Assembly: GCA_030531135.1 (NCBI GenBank)
Contig: JAUNOJ010000065.1
Coordinates: forward strand, 1 to 8,550
DNA: 8,550 bases
Source: Sutterellaceae bacterium
GTDB lineage: Bacteria; Pseudomonadota; Gammaproteobacteria; Burkholderiales; Burkholderiaceae_F
Direction of reading: 5' to 3'
Shown here piece after piece: positions 6,297-8,550 of this stretch (position 1 is its first letter; the number at the start of each line of letters is the position of its first letter). A model generated the notes under the pieces. That model made no database searches, was not told where the DNA came from, and saw only the letters and a list, made by a program, of their open reading frames with translations. The position numbers were made by a program, and so were the translations under genes.

Positions 6297-6320
6297 GTTT
6301 CGATTTCCAAAAACGCAATT
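6297..6320 (+). repeat. 24-bp direct repeat, copy 2 (candidate LysR operator)
   Basis: Differs from copy 1 by a single A-to-G change and starts exactly 430 bp after it. It keeps the ATT-N11-AAT spacing. It lies about 147 bp upstream of the sulfotransferase start and just after the rightward terminator, and in the other direction about 65 bp upstream of the start of the small minus-strand ORF. Confidence 0.75.
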
Positions 6321-6467
6321 TGTATTTTTCTTGTTTTTCTCAATTTGGGACGTAATTCACAATTTCGCCGAAGACGACCGCTTCCTAAAATTTTCGACAA
6401 CTAAAACAAAACTTCGAGTTGATCCGCCCGAAGTACTTTCCCACCACCGATCAGAGGAACACAAACA

Positions 6468-8297
6468 ATGCAAGAAATCAAACTCGGGCGCAGAGCCCTG
6501 TTTTTAGGTGCGGCAGCCGTAGCCGTTTCCGGTGCTTTGCCAATTTCTGCCGCGCATGCCGCCGGCGGATCTTCAGGCCCCAGAGTGAGCTTTGCCGCTC
6601 AGGGCAATCTGGGTGAAATCATCGTCAACCCGTATCGAATCGCCCCCTTAACCGCCATCATCCGCAACGGCGGCTACGAAATTACCGAAGCGACCGTGCG
6701 CATTGTTCCGAAAAAGGACGGTCAGGAAATCAAGTACAAGGTGAGTCGCTCCGAACTCTTAACGCACGGTGGCGTGCCGGTTTTCGGCCTTTATCCCGAC
6801 TACAACAACACGGTGGAAGTTTCTTTCACACGTAAATTCCACGGCAAGACCGAAAAGTTCAACGATACCTACAAGATTTACACGGCACCCGTCTATCACG
6901 AAGTTCCGGGTACCAAGGCCTTTAATGCCGGCATGTTCGAAACCAAAGTCAACAAAGTCGATAAGAAATTCTCCGATCGTTTGTATCTCGTCAACAACCT
7001 CATGCAGGGCTACGCCAAGGCAGCTCGTGCCGTGTGGAACAATCCCGTGGGCGGTGCCCTGGAATGGAATTTTTATCCGATGAACGCCATCATCGACACC
7101 AAGGGCGAAGTACGTTGGTACATGCATGTCGAACCGATTTACGACGTTGAAAATATGTATAAGACCGGCATCATGATGGGCTTTCAACAGGATAAAGCCG
7201 GCAACCTCACCTGGGGTTATGGCCAGCGCTACGTGAAGTACGATTTGATGGGCCGAGAAATCTACAGCCGTCGTTTACCGATCAACTACGCCGACTTCTC
7301 GCACTCGTTGGACAATGCTCAAAACGGTCATTCCTTTATGCGTGTAGCCTCCTCCGACCTTCGTCGAGCCGACGGCAAGCGCGTGCACACGGTACGCGAT
7401 TTGATCGTGGAAGTCGATGAAAACGGCAAAGTCGTCGACGAATGGCGCTTGTGGGAAATTCTCGACCCCTATCGCGACAACGTGATGAAGGTACTCGATC
7501 AGGGTGCGGTTTGCTTGAATATCGACGCAAGCCAAGCCGGCAAAACCTTGTCGGCAGCAGATCTTGCCAAGCTTGACGCCAGCGACGATTTCGGTGACGT
7601 GGTAGGCACTGGGCCGGGGCGCAACTGGGCGCATGTCAACTCTGTGGACTACGACCCGAGCGACGACTCCATCATCATCAGCTCTCGCCACCAGTCAGCC
7701 ATCATCAAGATCGGCCGCGACAAGAAAATCAAGTGGATGCTCTCCTCTCCCGAAGGCTGGAAGACGGGCTGGAAAGAAAAGCTCCTGACGCCCGTGAAAG
7801 ACGGCAAGAAACTCGCCTGCGAAGGCTCGACAGTCGAAGGAGATTTCGACTACACGTGGACGCAACACACGGCCTACCGCATTGATGAAAAGTCGGACAA
7901 AAACGTCATTTACATCACAGCGTTCGATAACGGCGACGCTCGCGGCATGGAACAGCCCGCATTACCCGAAATGAAGTACAGTCGTGCCGTGATTTATAGA
8001 ATCGACCAAAAGAAAATGACGGTCGAACAGGTTTGGGAGTACGGCAAGGATCGCGGTAACGATTGGTATAGCCCGGTCACATCCTTGACGAAGTACTTCG
8101 CCGACAAGGATTCCGTCATGGTTTACTCCGCCACGGCCGGCATGGGCAGTCGTCCGGAGGAAGCCAAGCGCGGTTCGTCTCCCTTCATTGAAGAGTTCAA
8201 GTGGGGTGAAAAGGAACCTGCCGTCGAAATACAGTTGATCAATACCATGGGATATCAGGCCATGCCGATCGACATCAAGAAGGTTTTCGGCAACTGA
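6468..8297 (+). CDS. assT: Arylsulfate sulfotransferase (AssT family), PAPS-independent, exported
   Basis: Periplasmic enzyme that transfers the sulfuryl group from one phenolic sulfate ester to another phenol through a sulfo-histidine intermediate. The 609 residues match E. coli AssT throughout, for example NLGEIIVNPYRIAPLTAII (48-66), GVPVFGLY, SDRLYLVNN, GPGRNWAHVNSVDYDPSDD (382-400), SIIISSRHQ (401-409), MEQPALPEMKYSR and YGKDRGNDWYSP. Active-site residues by alignment from memory are H467 in TQHTAY (nucleophile), with H279, H389, N391 and R407. The start has AGAGGA 9 nt before the ATG. The signal peptide carries GRRALFLG (residues 7-14), a twin-arginine-like motif, a hydrophobic core and AHA cleavage after residue 31, whereas E. 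coli AssT uses an ordinary Sec signal. Only Cys349 and Cys451 are present: the second partner of the E. coli disulfide near the active site is absent. Probably controlled by the divergent LysR. Confidence 0.95.
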   Translation: MQEIKLGRRALFLGAAAVAVSGALPISAAHAAGGSSGPRVSFAAQGNLGEIIVNPYRIAPLTAIIRNGGYEITEATVRIVPKKDGQEIKYKVSRSELLTHGGVPVFGLYPDYNNTVEVSFTRKFHGKTEKFNDTYKIYTAPVYHEVPGTKAFNAGMFETKVNKVDKKFSDRLYLVNNLMQGYAKAARAVWNNPVGGALEWNFYPMNAIIDTKGEVRWYMHVEPIYDVENMYKTGIMMGFQQDKAGNLTWGYGQRYVKYDLMGREIYSRRLPINYADFSHSLDNAQNGHSFMRVASSDLRRADGKRVHTVRDLIVEVDENGKVVDEWRLWEILDPYRDNVMKVLDQGAVCLNIDASQAGKTLSAADLAKLDASDDFGDVVGTGPGRNWAHVNSVDYDPSDDSIIISSRHQSAIIKIGRDKKIKWMLSSPEGWKTGWKEKLLTPVKDGKKLACEGSTVEGDFDYTWTQHTAYRIDEKSDKNVIYITAFDNGDARGMEQPALPEMKYSRAVIYRIDQKKMTVEQVWEYGKDRGNDWYSPVTSLTKYFADKDSVMVYSATAGMGSRPEEAKRGSSPFIEEFKWGEKEPAVEIQLINTMGYQAMPIDIKKVFGN

Positions 8298-8309
8298 TCC
8301 TCTGATAAA

Positions 8310-8361
8310 AAACGAACTCTCCAGCGGTCTTTCCTCCTTTTAGCCGACGGAGAGTTCGTTT
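8310..8361. terminator. Bidirectional terminator downstream of the sulfotransferase gene
   Basis: A perfect 13-bp stem (8310-8322 with 8349-8361; core ACGAACTCTCC/GGAGAGTTCGT) extends inward after a small internal loop by GCGG/CCGA-side pairing. Rightward it ends in TTTCTCT. Leftward the stem is followed by six T residues, so it can stop transcripts from both converging genes. Confidence 0.8.
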
Positions 8362-8416
8362 CTCTACTCGCACCGAAAACGGGCAAGACAAAGATTTTTC
8401 CGATATCTCTACTGAA

Positions 8417-8453
8417 AGACCGGTTTTTCACCTCGGAAAACCGGTCTCTTTTT
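8417..8453. terminator. Second hairpin terminator between the converging genes
   Basis: A perfect 11-bp stem AGACCGGTTTT/AAAACCGGTCT (8417-8427 and 8437-8447) with a 9-nt loop is followed rightward by CTTTTT. Leftward the T-tract is only TTT, but it sits directly after the stop codon of the minus-strand gene and can serve it too. Its stem shares the core GACCGGTT with the terminator at 6256. Confidence 0.75.
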
Positions 8454-8458
8454 GCGGC

Positions 8459-8550
8459 TTAACTGTTGAGCATCGCAACGACTTCGCCGTGAAGCTCGCC
8501 TGCCGTACAAACGGCCGAAAGATCCGTCAAGGGATTGCCGCCGTCTATCG
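8459..8550 (-). CDS. C-terminal 29 codons of an unrecognised protein (partial)
   Basis: The reverse strand is open from the window edge to a TAA at 8461-8459 and encodes a tail ending in SAVCTAGELHGEVVAMLNS. Codons (GGC, GAC, GTC, CTT, TCG) look like those of the confident genes, and the stop is followed at once by a hairpin terminator, which supports a real gene end. I cannot assign a family from so short a piece. Confidence 0.5.
   Translation of the reverse strand, partial: IDGGNPLTDLSAVCTAGELHGEVVAMLNS

Larger units (their letters stand above)
5816..6467. other. Long regulatory-looking intergenic region between lysR and the sulfotransferase gene
   Basis: At 652 bp this is much longer than needed for two divergent promoters. 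It holds the LysR-gene promoter, a 24-bp sequence repeated at 5867 and 6297, a palindrome at 5919-5939, a hairpin AAAACGGC/GCTGTTTT (6015-6037, one G-U pair), alternative hairpins at 6129-6202, a strong rightward terminator at 6256-6292, and three copies of TTTTCGACA. The part from 6293 to 6467, after that terminator, should contain the sulfotransferase promoter. Only weak candidates are visible, for example TAAAAT at 6386-6391 and TTGTTT-N16-TAATTC near 6333-6360. A possible small minus-strand gene is listed separately. Confidence 0.6.

Noticed and set aside
6170..6400. 76-codon minus-strand frame upstream of the small ORF
   Set aside because: It has no convincing ribosome site, crosses the terminator stem and the 24-bp repeat, and its composition reflects T-rich DNA.
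6759..7691. Antisense frames inside the sulfotransferase gene
   Set aside because: They are shadows produced by the codon bias of a full-length, well-matched AssT gene.

Overview
The window reads as chromosomal DNA of a Gram-negative bacterium, most likely a betaproteobacterium. Base composition is moderate (roughly 50% G+C by eye). The genes are a tripartite efflux pump with an outer-membrane lipoprotein, a CpxR/CpxA-type two-component system and a PAPS-independent arylsulfate sulfotransferase. Together they resemble gut Sutterellaceae (Sutterella/Parasutterella relatives). That family placement is an inference from gene content and remembered homologues, not from a search.

Layout, left to right. 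Positions 1-829 (minus) hold the N-terminal three quarters of a MacA-type periplasmic adaptor that runs off the left edge. Upstream of it in the same operon, at 866-2308 (minus), is a NodT/TolC-like outer-membrane efflux lipoprotein. A 312-bp divergent intergenic region follows, with a near-consensus CpxR box. Next come cpxR (2621-3322, plus) and cpxA (3384-4787, plus), separated by a terminator-like hairpin. cpxA converges on a LysR-type regulator gene (4784-5815, minus); the two stop codons share the 4 bp TTAA. A 652-bp region (5816-6467) separates the lysR gene from a 609-residue arylsulfate sulfotransferase gene (6468-8297, plus). The window ends with two strong hairpin terminators and the last 29 codons of an unrecognised minus-strand gene.

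How the genes may work together: the Cpx pair senses envelope stress and probably controls itself and the divergent efflux operon through the box at 2488-2502. The LysR protein is the obvious candidate regulator of the divergent sulfotransferase, a periplasmic enzyme that moves sulfate between phenolic compounds. The long region between those two genes is the least ordinary part of the window. It contains a 24-bp direct repeat spaced exactly 430 bp apart, a palindrome built on the same TTTCCAA half-site, a pair of mutually exclusive hairpins, a strong intrinsic terminator with no gene upstream of it on that strand, and a small Cys-containing ORF on the minus strand behind a good Shine-Dalgarno sequence. 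I could not assign this combination to a known RNA or element class.
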